From Tellurirhabdus rosea (GTDB taxonomy: Bacteria > Bacteroidota > Bacteroidia > Cytophagales > Spirosomataceae), in assembly GCF_026278345.1 (NCBI RefSeq), contig NZ_CP111085.1, positions 2,492,001 through 2,556,000 on the forward strand: a stretch of DNA of 64,000 bases, written 5' to 3'. The position numbers were made by a program, and so were the translations under genes. This document shows positions 34,728 through 42,283 of this stretch, piece after piece; position 1 is the first letter of the stretch, and the number at the start of each line of letters is the position of its first letter. Under the pieces are notes generated by a model. The model was given only the letters and a program-made list of their open reading frames with translations. It was not told the DNA's origin and did not search any database.

Positions 34728-35696
34728 ATGCGTCCGACACTTTTTCTTTTCGCCCTCGGCAGCGCCCTGACGTTGTCCCTGACGGCTTCCGGCCAGCGCC
34801 GGGCCGCCAAAGCGCCGGACCCAGCTACCCTGCCGCCGACCCCGGCGGTCGCTCCGGCCGATACGTCCCGAAACCAGCTTGCCACCCGCCCGACCATCAT
34901 GGTGTTTCCCTTTTTCCGGGAAGGCCAGAACCTGCGTCAGGTCGTGGAAGACGATGCCAACAACCGCGTCGTGATGGCCAAAGTCAAAGAGGCGTTCGAC
35001 AAGCGGGGGTATTCTACGCTGGATTACCTTTCCAAAGTCCGGAACCTGAACGTCAGCGACGTGCTGACCGGCGACACCAAAAGCGACCTCAAATCGCAGC
35101 TGATTCAGTCGTCGGGGGCGGATATCTGCGTGGAGGTGGAATACCGGTACACCGAAAGTCCGACGGGTAACGAAGTGAGCGTGGTGCTGAATGCCTACGA
35201 ATCCAGCACGTCTTCCTCGCTTTCCAACAAGGTCGGCAGCAGCGGCAAATTCTATTCGCAGGACGTTGCCAAACTCACCAGCCGGGCCGCTGATCCGATT
35301 CTGGACGATTTTCTGAACGTGATGCAGCAGAAGTTTACCGACATCGTGCAGAACGGCCGCTACCTGAGCCTGGAAGTAGGTCTGGCTGAAGGCAGCGACC
35401 TGACCATGAACACCGAAGTCGGGGCGGACGGGCTCGCGCTGTCGGATGCCCTCGAAGTCTGGATCGGCGAGCATACCAAAAGCTACCACATTCTCGGCGT
35501 CAGTGCGCTCAAAACCACCTTCGACGTGCTGCGGGTGCCGCGCCTCGACCCGCAGGGCCGCCCGCTGACGACCACCCGGTACGCGCTGGACATCCTCCGG
35601 TTCTGCAACAGCCTTTACACCACCAAAAAGCCCGACCGCAAGCTGAAAACCAGCCGCCTCGTCAAGGGCAATACCATCTTCATTACCTTACAATAA
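34728..35696 (+). CDS. DUF6175-like exported protein
   Basis: The protein is 322 residues with a signal peptide (MRPTLFLFALGSALTLSLTASGQ), a proline-rich linker and a domain starting TIMVFPFFREGQNLRQVVED. A first strand ending in a conserved P-F pair, then a helix and DxRGYSTLDYL, is what I recall from DUF6175. It resembles the CsgG/TolB-N type fold that binds other envelope proteins. Start ATG 34728 was chosen because it follows the previous stop by 5 nt and has a signal peptide. Confidence 0.75.
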   Translation: MRPTLFLFALGSALTLSLTASGQRRAAKAPDPATLPPTPAVAPADTSRNQLATRPTIMVFPFFREGQNLRQVVEDDANNRVVMAKVKEAFDKRGYSTLDYLSKVRNLNVSDVLTGDTKSDLKSQLIQSSGADICVEVEYRYTESPTGNEVSVVLNAYESSTSSSLSNKVGSSGKFYSQDVAKLTSRAADPILDDFLNVMQQKFTDIVQNGRYLSLEVGLAEGSDLTMNTEVGADGLALSDALEVWIGEHTKSYHILGVSALKTTFDVLRVPRLDPQGRPLTTTRYALDILRFCNSLYTTKKPDRKLKTSRLVKGNTIFITLQ

Positions 35697-35700
35697 AGCC

Positions 35701-36585
35701 ATGCGTACTTATTTCGGGCTGTTCCTTCTGTTTCTCCTCCCGCTGACCGGCTTCGGTCAGGAACGGGACGTTATCGGTATTTCTCCGTTCAGTTATGCGT
35801 CGTATATCGAGGCCAAATACGTGGGCGAGATTACGGAGGCCGTTTCCAACGAATTTGTCAAAGCCAAACGCTTCACCATCGTTGACCGTACCAAACTCGC
35901 CGCGGTGACTAGCGAACGGGAACTTCAGAAAAGCGAAGAGTTCATCGACAGCCGCGTCATTGCCCAGGGCAAAAGCATCGGTGCCCGCTACATCGTGACG
36001 GGTCATCTGGCATCCATCGGCACCAGCAATTACTTTTCGGCTGAACTGAAACGGTATATTTATTCGGCTAAAATCGCTTTTTCGCTCAAAATCATTGATG
36101 TAGAAACCGGCGAAGTGGTCCATGCCGAAACGTTTGGCAAAGGCACTGCCGCCGGCAGTACGGGCGGCGGATTCTTCTCGGCCACCCGCTGCGACCAGCC
36201 CGGCTCGGGGTCATCCACCGAACAGGCCATCCGCGACGCCATCGCCAACATTGGCTGCGCCGTGGACCGCTGGATTAAAGTGGCGTTTCCGGTGATGGTC
36301 AGCATCGTGGAAGTGCAGGAAATGCACAAGCGGAAAGGCGCGCAGACGGTCCTGCTGGCGGCGGGGAAGATGTACGGCCTGAGCCGGTACAAAAAATTAA
36401 AAGTGATTGAACTCGTGAAAGTTACCGTCGACGGCAAGGAACTCACCCGGCAGAAGGAAGTGGGCATTCTGTCGGTGCAGAAGGTGGAAGACGATAATTT
36501 CTCGATCTGCGACGTCATCGACGGCGGCGAGACTATTGCCGAAAAACTGGGCCAGAAAACGCCGTTAAAAGTTGTCATTCAATAA
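35701..36585 (+). CDS. CsgG-like envelope protein
   Basis: This 294-residue exported protein (signal MRTYFGLFLLFLLPLTGFGQ) reads VIGISPFSYASYIEAKYVGE, then FTIVDRTKLAAVTSERELQK and GKSIGARYIVTGHLASIG, which is the CsgG core pattern (hhhhPF, TxxLxxxGxFxVVDR, GxxxGAxYhhxGxh). It lacks the lipobox of true CsgG, and the stretch GSTGGGFFSATRCDQPGSG is unusual. CsgG forms the curli secretion pore; relatives act in other envelope machines. A pore is not proven here. The gene sits 4 nt after the DUF6175-like gene. Confidence 0.82.
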   Translation: MRTYFGLFLLFLLPLTGFGQERDVIGISPFSYASYIEAKYVGEITEAVSNEFVKAKRFTIVDRTKLAAVTSERELQKSEEFIDSRVIAQGKSIGARYIVTGHLASIGTSNYFSAELKRYIYSAKIAFSLKIIDVETGEVVHAETFGKGTAAGSTGGGFFSATRCDQPGSGSSTEQAIRDAIANIGCAVDRWIKVAFPVMVSIVEVQEMHKRKGAQTVLLAAGKMYGLSRYKKLKVIELVKVTVDGKELTRQKEVGILSVQKVEDDNFSICDVIDGGETIAEKLGQKTPLKVVIQ

Positions 36586-36588
36586 GCC

Positions 36589-37539
36589 ATGAACCGCATC
36601 CGCCTTTTTCTGCTGGCTCTTTATGCTTTCGTAAGCGCCCCCCTGCTGGCCCAGACAACCGGGCCGGGGCTGTTCGGCAAACTGAATCTGGTGCTGGTCA
36701 TGCCGCCCTATTCGGCGGACCTGAATGAGGTCCAGTTGGATAAACTGCAAACCGTCCTGACTGACCTGCTGACTCAAAACGGGCTGGCGTCGTACCGGAT
36801 GCAAAGCAATCTGGTGCTGTACCCGAGCCTGCGGATCGTCAACGAGCAGACGCTGAACCCCGGCGTTCAGACGCTGAAACTGGTAGAAGCGGAACTGAGC
36901 CTGACCATCCGGCAGGCCGATAACGGGGTTATTTTCTCGACCGTCACCAAACGCCTGCGCGGCAGCGGACGCAGCCGCGACCTCGCCATGAACGGGCTGC
37001 TGAACGAGGTATCCGCCTCGGACCCGGCACTCACGGAGTTTATGGAGAAAGGAAAAGCGAAGGCGCTGGCGTACTACCGCCAGAATTGCCCGGCGATTCT
37101 GAATCAGGCGACGCAGTTGAGCCGCCGCAACCAGTTTGCCGAAGCGCTGGGCCTGCTGCTGAGTATTCCTAAAGAAACGGACTGCTTTTCGGAAGCCGAA
37201 CGGAAGACCGGCCAAGTATTTGCTTTGTATCAAAAACAGGCCTGCCAGCGCCTGCTGACCGAAGCCCGCGCCCGGGTGGCGGCCCGCGACTTCGACACGG
37301 GGCTGGCGCTGATCGCCCAGATCGACCCGGCCTCTCCCTGCGCCGGCGAGGCAAAAAAGGTCATCGAACAGGCGGGCCGGGAAGTGAGCGGCGACAACCA
37401 GCAGCGCTGGAATCTGTTGAAAGTAGCGTTCACCGATTACCGCGAACTGGAGCGCTACCGTCTCACGCTGGTCAGTGAATTTCTGACGGCTTATTATCTG
37501 TCGCGGCCGCTCTACCCATACGAGAGTCTGGCCCGCTAG
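36589..37539 (+). CDS. LPP20-like exported protein, last gene of the envelope operon
   Basis: This 316-residue protein has a signal peptide (MNRIRLFLLALYAFVSAPLLAQ). The domain LNLVLVMPPYSADLNEVQLD and VEAELSLTIRQADNGVIF resembles the LpoB/CsgG-like fold of genes 3 and 4. Its C-terminal half (about 150-300) has two alpha-hairpin units around QNCPAILNQATQLSRRNQFA, like TPR repeats. No family is recognised with confidence. It lies 3 nt after the CsgG-like gene and is convergent with the next gene, with 3 nt between the stop codons. Confidence 0.72.
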   Translation: MNRIRLFLLALYAFVSAPLLAQTTGPGLFGKLNLVLVMPPYSADLNEVQLDKLQTVLTDLLTQNGLASYRMQSNLVLYPSLRIVNEQTLNPGVQTLKLVEAELSLTIRQADNGVIFSTVTKRLRGSGRSRDLAMNGLLNEVSASDPALTEFMEKGKAKALAYYRQNCPAILNQATQLSRRNQFAEALGLLLSIPKETDCFSEAERKTGQVFALYQKQACQRLLTEARARVAARDFDTGLALIAQIDPASPCAGEAKKVIEQAGREVSGDNQQRWNLLKVAFTDYRELERYRLTLVSEFLTAYYLSRPLYPYESLAR

Positions 37540-37542
37540 CCT

Positions 37543-37869
37543 TTACAGACCGTAGACGTAACTTTCTACAAAGAGAATCCCGAAAGCGCCCAGGCTGACC
37601 AGCAACCCCCAGTTGATGATTCGCCTGGGTAAATCTTTGGTATCCGTCTGGTTCTGGTAAGCGCCGATGAGGTGTTCGGCCAGATCGGCCACGGCGAAAT
37701 TAGAGGCAAACTGAAGCAGGTGCCAGGCATAATCAAAGCCGTCGATGCAGCGCGCCCAGACAAGCGGCTGAGCAATGACATAAACCAGCACGACCCACTC
37801 CTTCAACCCAAAGTCATCCAGATTGAACTGGAACCGACGCACAAGACTGGTAAAAAATTGCTTCAACAT
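37543..37869 (-). CDS. Small membrane protein, 108 aa
   Basis: The protein begins MLKQFFTSLVRRF and has two hydrophobic helices, roughly 25-45 (WVVLVYVIAQPLVW) and 88-105 (WGLLVSLGAFGILFVESYVYG). No family is recognised. It has an AT-rich leader with a palindrome at 37882-37917 that resembles an operator and overlaps its likely promoter. Confidence 0.65.
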   Translation of the reverse strand: MLKQFFTSLVRRFQFNLDDFGLKEWVVLVYVIAQPLVWARCIDGFDYAWHLLQFASNFAVADLAEHLIGAYQNQTDTKDLPRRIINWGLLVSLGAFGILFVESYVYGL

Positions 37870-37881
37870 GGTGTACGGTGA

Positions 37882-37917
37882 GTTTCCTACTACAAAGTTG
37901 CACGTTTGTAGGAAAAC
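37882..37917. promoter_or_regulatory. Operator-like inverted repeat
   Basis: GTTTCCTACTACAAA on the left and TTTGTAGGAAAAC on the right form an imperfect palindrome around GTTGCACG, 13 nt before the start codon of the small membrane protein gene. It is about the size of a dimeric repressor site. Confidence 0.4.
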
Positions 37918-38004
37918 TTACCGCCTGCTCCCGATTAAAAAAGCGTTAAGAACGAAGGACTTACCGAATTTTATGGCTGGCCACGACCCGCCGGGGCGGT
38001 TCCC

Positions 38005-39276
38005 CTAGTACCGCTGGTGAAGCTCCGTCAGGAACGCTTCGGTGCGCTTCCGCATCTCGGAAACGGTCGCCGTAAAGTTGTTGTGCATCATGCTGAACAG
38101 CATCAGCTTTCCTTTCCGGGTGATCAGATAGCCGCTGAGGTTGTACACGCCGCTCATGGACCCCGATTTGGCATAAATAAACGGTTTGTCGGCCTTGTAC
38201 CCGCTGCGCAGGTTGCCCGTTCGGCCTCCCGCTGATAGAATGTTGAAAAGACGGTCCTGCGGCACGGTCCGGTAGATTTTCTGCAGCAGCACCACAATCG
38301 ACCGCGGCGTAAAGAGATTGTACCGCGACAGTCCCGAGCCATCGACCCAGACCGGCCGGTCGGGCAGGTCTTTCAGGTGATTTTTGACAATGAACCGGAT
38401 GCTCGCCTTCGTGTTTAGGGTGTCGCGGCCGTTGGCGGCCAGCAGCACGAGGTGTTCCGCCAGCAGGTTGTCGCTCACCAGCATCATGCGTTTGTAAAGC
38501 GAATCGGCGGGAATGCTGTAGAAGGTCCGGGCCGCCCGGTTCAGCGGAAGATTTGCCACCCCGACGGGCCGGTTCAGCGTATCGGCCAGCAGTTGGGCGG
38601 CCAGCTCCGGCGACCAGCGGAAGGGTACGTCCCTCACCCCCGGCTTCAGTACGGCTCCCTGCCGGAACCGGTTGCCGAACTCATCCCGCTGGATACCGGT
38701 ACTCCGGGGGTCGCCCGCCACCAGACTATCCCGGAAAAGCGCCGGAGAGGCGTTCACCCGCGTCACCCGGTCCGCCACGGAAAACCGGACCACGTTCCCG
38801 AAAATCGGAAAGGGCGTCACTTCGGCCGAATAATCATCATTGTAATCATCCCAGGCCCAGCCGGAGCCGAAACGCGGGCCGCTGTAATTGGCCGCCGACA
38901 GAAAAATCCGTTCGGGCCGGTTCCGCAGAAACGCCAGGGCGGCCGTGTCGGTCAGGTCGGGGTTCAGAAAAGCAGCGTTGCCTGTTCCCCAGATAATAAG
39001 CGAATCGCCCCGCTGCTGGTAACGCAGGGCCGGAACCGAGTCTTTGAGCGACACCAGTCCGGCGTAAAGACTGAACAGTTTGGTGTTGGAAGCGGGCGTG
39101 AAATACTTGTCGGCGTTGTGCTGCACGACGGTTTGCTGCTTTTCCCAGTCGTAGAGCGCAAACCCGGTGAAGTGGTCGGTGTACAGCGGGTTTCGGGCCA
39201 GGTCGCGTTTGACGGGACGGTAAGCGGCGCAGCCGGTCAGAAAGGCAAAAAGGAAGAGGTACAAGACGGTTCTCAT
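38005..39276 (-). CDS. D-alanyl-D-alanine carboxypeptidase / endopeptidase (PBP4, DacB family)
   Basis: This 423-residue lipoprotein (lipobox LTGC, Cys16) has the class C penicillin-binding protein motifs: Ser63-xx-Lys66 in PASNTK, Ser268-Asp-Asn270 in VSDN and Lys370-Ser-Gly372 in AKSG. It trims or cleaves peptidoglycan cross-links in the periplasm. It is slightly shorter than E. coli PBP4 (about 477), mainly in the insert domain. The start at 39276 gives the lipobox. It lies 28 nt upstream of a terminator that ends the LruC gene. Confidence 0.92.
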   Translation of the reverse strand: MRTVLYLFLFAFLTGCAAYRPVKRDLARNPLYTDHFTGFALYDWEKQQTVVQHNADKYFTPASNTKLFSLYAGLVSLKDSVPALRYQQRGDSLIIWGTGNAAFLNPDLTDTAALAFLRNRPERIFLSAANYSGPRFGSGWAWDDYNDDYSAEVTPFPIFGNVVRFSVADRVTRVNASPALFRDSLVAGDPRSTGIQRDEFGNRFRQGAVLKPGVRDVPFRWSPELAAQLLADTLNRPVGVANLPLNRAARTFYSIPADSLYKRMMLVSDNLLAEHLVLLAANGRDTLNTKASIRFIVKNHLKDLPDRPVWVDGSGLSRYNLFTPRSIVVLLQKIYRTVPQDRLFNILSAGGRTGNLRSGYKADKPFIYAKSGSMSGVYNLSGYLITRKGKLMLFSMMHNNFTATVSEMRKRTEAFLTELHQRY

Positions 39277-39310
39277 GCCCGAAAATAACGGTTTTACGAC
39301 AGGAACGCAT

Positions 39311-39340
39311 AAAAAAAGCCCCGTTCGCACCGAACGGGGC
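39311..39340 (-). terminator. Intrinsic terminator of the LruC gene
   Basis: GCCCCGTTCG at 39318-39327 pairs perfectly with 39331-39340, loop CAC. On the minus strand it ends in a run of seven T (39317-39311), 20 nt after the LruC stop codon. Confidence 0.9.
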
Positions 39341-39360
39341 CTGGCTGTCGGTCCGGTTGG

Positions 39361-41526
39361 TTATTTGAATACTTTATCCGGGTTGATGTAGCCGGCTTTG
39401 TCTTCAAACCAGTCCTGGTTCTGCGCGCCTTTGCTCGCCACCCAGGTATTGAATTTATTGAACGCTTTGTTGATGGCAACGGTCTCAACCGGATAGCGGA
39501 ACTGGTTCGGAATCTCCAGTGCCCACGGGAAGTTCTGGGCCGTTTTGTAGTAGCGATTTTCTGAGGGTTTCGTGGCGTCAGCGCCGGTGCCGAAGAGCGT
39601 CGCGTCGGCCAGGGCCGTCGGCAGGTAATTCGGCAGGTGGACTTCCTTCTTCCGGTTGCTGTTGACGAACAGGAACGGGTTGAGCCTGTCCTGCGTAAGC
39701 TTGGCCGGGTCCTGCGGCGTCGCGAACGTCACGAGCAGTTCCAGTTCGCCCGGAGCGGCCACGGGCGTCGCCTTCACCGTGTTGAACATGGAGCCTTGGG
39801 CGCGTTTGATGAGCGATTCCGGCGAATCGTAGGCAATGATCACCGCTTTGGACTGCCCGGCCTCCGTTTTGTTGGCGTTCAGCGTGACCATGCCTTTGGT
39901 CAGCACCGAACCCGTTACGCTGGCGACATCCGCGCTGCTGACGCCGTCGAGCTGGAAGCCGAAGCCGTTGTCGAACGACGCCCCGATGGCGCTGATGGTC
40001 AGGTTTTGTTTGAGGTCCACCACTTTGTTATCGGCGTTCAGCACGCGGGTGACCCGGAAGTTGACGACCAGGTCGTTGAAGTCGTAATCACCCTGCAGCG
40101 GCCACATGTCTTCAAAAGCGTAGGTCGATGTGCCGGAAGCCGACGGGTAGAAGGTCCGGAAAGCCCGTTTGGCATCGTCCGGGAAATCGTCCAGCGAATC
40201 GGGTACGCCGTCCTTATCGCGGTCGGCTACCGGTGCCTGCCCGAAGCCTTCGGGGTTGCAGGCCGAGGTCGCGATGTAGTTGCTGCAACTCAGGAAAGTC
40301 GGCGCAATCGAGGCGTTGTTGGTTTCCACGCCGTTCAGGTCGCAGAGGTTGATGTTACCGGAAATCACCGCCCCGCCGTTGATGGTCGTGTTGCCCGCTA
40401 CTTTCACCGTCGATTTGGCCGCGCCTTCGCCGGAGATGGTACCATTTTCCATCAAATCGTGCGTGCTCAGCAGCGCCCCGTCGTACTGCCGCAGGAAGGT
40501 TCCGCCGTTGACCGTGGTCGTGGTCGTCACTTTCACGTATGAGCGGTTGTGCAGGTTGCTGTTGATGGTCAGCTGGTTGGCGAAAAGGCTGCAGGTGTTG
40601 ACGTTCATCGAGCCGCCGTTGGCCTGATAATGGCCTGAAACGACGATCGTTTTGTTGTTGGTCAGGCTGCGGTTATTGTTCAGGTTGCCGCTGACGGTGA
40701 GGGTGCCGTTGTTGGTCAGGGCGTTGGAACTGTTGTTGTTGATGTTCAGATCGCCCTTGACGGTCATCGTGCCGTTGTTTTCCACCGAACCGCCGAACGA
40801 AACGCCGTTGGGGAACTCCAGCTTTGACGAATAGTTATACAGCGTCGTGGCGGCGTTGTTCATGTTAAAGTTGGAAGCCGTTACGTCCGCGCTTTCGAGA
40901 ATGTAAATGGCCGAACCGGGGTTGTTCATCGTCACGCCCGTGATGGTTGCCTTGCCGCAGATACGGACCGTACCGCCGTTCATGTTGATGCTGCCGTTGA
41001 ACGTTCCCGACAGGGCGACCACGTCCCCGGGGTTGACATCGACCGAGCCGTTGAAGTTGGCAAGAGGCCGGTTGACGCCCGTGGAGCAGTCCGGACCGGT
41101 CGCTGCCAGCCGGGCTCCCGAACGGGTCACGCCGAAGTCAGCCGTCATTTTTTCCGATACCGGCACCTTCAGAACTTCGGCGACGCCGTAGGCGCTGATC
41201 TTTTGAATGTACAAAAACTGGAGTGGCGCCGGAGTCCGCAGAGCGAGCTTTATCTGCTGGTTAGCGTCGGTCAGACCGGCCGTCATGAGGCTGGCTGGCG
41301 ACGGGACATCGTTGTAGACGTTGATGCGAAAACGCTCACCCGGCGCACCGGCATTGCTCACTTTCACGCTCAGTTCGATGTCCCGTGTCGACTGGTAATT
41401 GAATGAAAAGTCGGTGGCAGGCAGTTCCGCAGAAGCACTCTCTGTCGGCTCAATGGTCGTATCGGCACAGCCAAACATGGTGGTAACCAGCCCCGTTACC
41501 AATAGGTTACGCAGAAAAGAATTCAT
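39361..41526 (-). CDS. LruC domain surface lipoprotein with beta-solenoid repeats
   Basis: This 721-residue lipoprotein (lipobox TMFGC, Cys20) has three parts. The N-terminal part is beta-rich. Residues about 170-400 hold short asparagine-rich turns such as NNGTLTVSGNLNNN, NNKTIVVSGHYQ and NNGTMTVKGDLNIN, typical of a beta-solenoid with an Asn ladder. Residues about 440-700 form an LruC domain with DKDGVPDSLDDFPDDAKRA (calcium-binding type III repeat) and FEDMWPLQGDYDFNDLVVNF. Such proteins may be adhesins or outer-surface scaffolds. A strong terminator ends the gene. Confidence 0.88.
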   Translation of the reverse strand: MNSFLRNLLVTGLVTTMFGCADTTIEPTESASAELPATDFSFNYQSTRDIELSVKVSNAGAPGERFRINVYNDVPSPASLMTAGLTDANQQIKLALRTPAPLQFLYIQKISAYGVAEVLKVPVSEKMTADFGVTRSGARLAATGPDCSTGVNRPLANFNGSVDVNPGDVVALSGTFNGSINMNGGTVRICGKATITGVTMNNPGSAIYILESADVTASNFNMNNAATTLYNYSSKLEFPNGVSFGGSVENNGTMTVKGDLNINNNSSNALTNNGTLTVSGNLNNNRSLTNNKTIVVSGHYQANGGSMNVNTCSLFANQLTINSNLHNRSYVKVTTTTTVNGGTFLRQYDGALLSTHDLMENGTISGEGAAKSTVKVAGNTTINGGAVISGNINLCDLNGVETNNASIAPTFLSCSNYIATSACNPEGFGQAPVADRDKDGVPDSLDDFPDDAKRAFRTFYPSASGTSTYAFEDMWPLQGDYDFNDLVVNFRVTRVLNADNKVVDLKQNLTISAIGASFDNGFGFQLDGVSSADVASVTGSVLTKGMVTLNANKTEAGQSKAVIIAYDSPESLIKRAQGSMFNTVKATPVAAPGELELLVTFATPQDPAKLTQDRLNPFLFVNSNRKKEVHLPNYLPTALADATLFGTGADATKPSENRYYKTAQNFPWALEIPNQFRYPVETVAINKAFNKFNTWVASKGAQNQDWFEDKAGYINPDKVFK

Positions 41527-41649
41527 AGGAAAGTAGGACAGATAATGGCGGGGCCGGAGGCGAGTTACGGTAAGTAGCTTACAGAACCGGCTGCCTGTTA
41601 ACTATTCATTTACGGGCTTTTGACTGTCCTACCCAAAACGCGTCACAAT

Positions 41650-41707
41650 AAAAAAACGAATTAGCCAGACAAAACGGCAAAACCTGCTGTTTTACTGGAC
41701 TAATTCG
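41650..41707 (-). terminator. Intrinsic terminator of msrB
   Basis: CGAATTAG (41657-41664) pairs with CTAATTCG (41700-41707), with further inner pairing CAG/CTG and AAAAC/GTTTT. On the minus strand the stem is followed by a run of seven T, 24 nt after the msrB stop codon. Confidence 0.8.
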
Positions 41708-41730
41708 CTCCTTTTCTTTAAAATATCCTA

Positions 41731-42126
41731 TTATTCTCGTTTCAATTTCAGGGCTACCGAGTTCAGGCAGTAGCGCAGACCCGTCGGCGGGGGGCCGTCG
41801 GGGAAGACGTGGCCGAGGTGCGCGTCACAGACGGCGCAGAGCACTTCGGTGCGGATCATGCCGTAGGCGTAATCCTGCTCTTCGTGGATGAGTTCGGGAT
41901 TCAGCGGCTCGGTAAAACTGGGCCAGCCGGTGCCGGATTCGAATTTCTTCTTCGACTCAAAGAGGTCGGTGCCGCAGCAGACGCACTGGTAGATGCCGGG
42001 TTCGTGGCTTTCGCAGTATTCGCCGGTGAAGGCGCGCTCGGTTCCCTTCTGGCGGGTCACGTAATATTGTTCGGGCGTCAGGATGCGGCGCCATTCTTCG
42101 TCGGTTTTCTGAACTTTCGTGATCAT
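41731..42126 (-). CDS. msrB: Peptide methionine-R-sulfoxide reductase MsrB
   Basis: This 131-residue enzyme repairs oxidised methionine (R epimer). The zinc site is Cys48/Cys51 in QCVCC and Cys97/Cys100 in CAVC, the conserved SGTGWPSF lies at 64-71 and the catalytic cysteine is Cys120 in RYCLNS. There is no signal peptide. Start 42126 was chosen because residues upstream are encoded by repeat words. The gene is divergent from recQ. Confidence 0.95.
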   Translation of the reverse strand: MITKVQKTDEEWRRILTPEQYYVTRQKGTERAFTGEYCESHEPGIYQCVCCGTDLFESKKKFESGTGWPSFTEPLNPELIHEEQDYAYGMIRTEVLCAVCDAHLGHVFPDGPPPTGLRYCLNSVALKLKRE

Positions 42127-42130
42127 GGGG

Positions 42131-42183
42131 TTGGTTTCTCGCAGATGTTCGCAGATTGAGAACGCAGATTGACGCGGATAGGT
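42131..42183. repeat. Half element E10, CGCAGAT word family
   Basis: TTCTCGCAGATGTTCGCAGA, then GAACGCAGATTGACGCGGAT repeats the word CGCAGAT three times plus CGCGGAT. The same words form the outer arm of E9. Only a poor counterpart (AACCGTTTCTCGGCAGG near 42211) is present, so this looks like a single arm or a decayed element, in the divergent msrB/recQ spacer. Confidence 0.55.
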
Positions 42184-42283
42184 TTTGGGCGACATCGGCG
42201 GCACGGCGGCGAACCGTTTCTCGGCAGGAAACTCTTTCGTCAGCCGGTAGTCCTTATCTTTACAACAGAATACCACCTGACCG

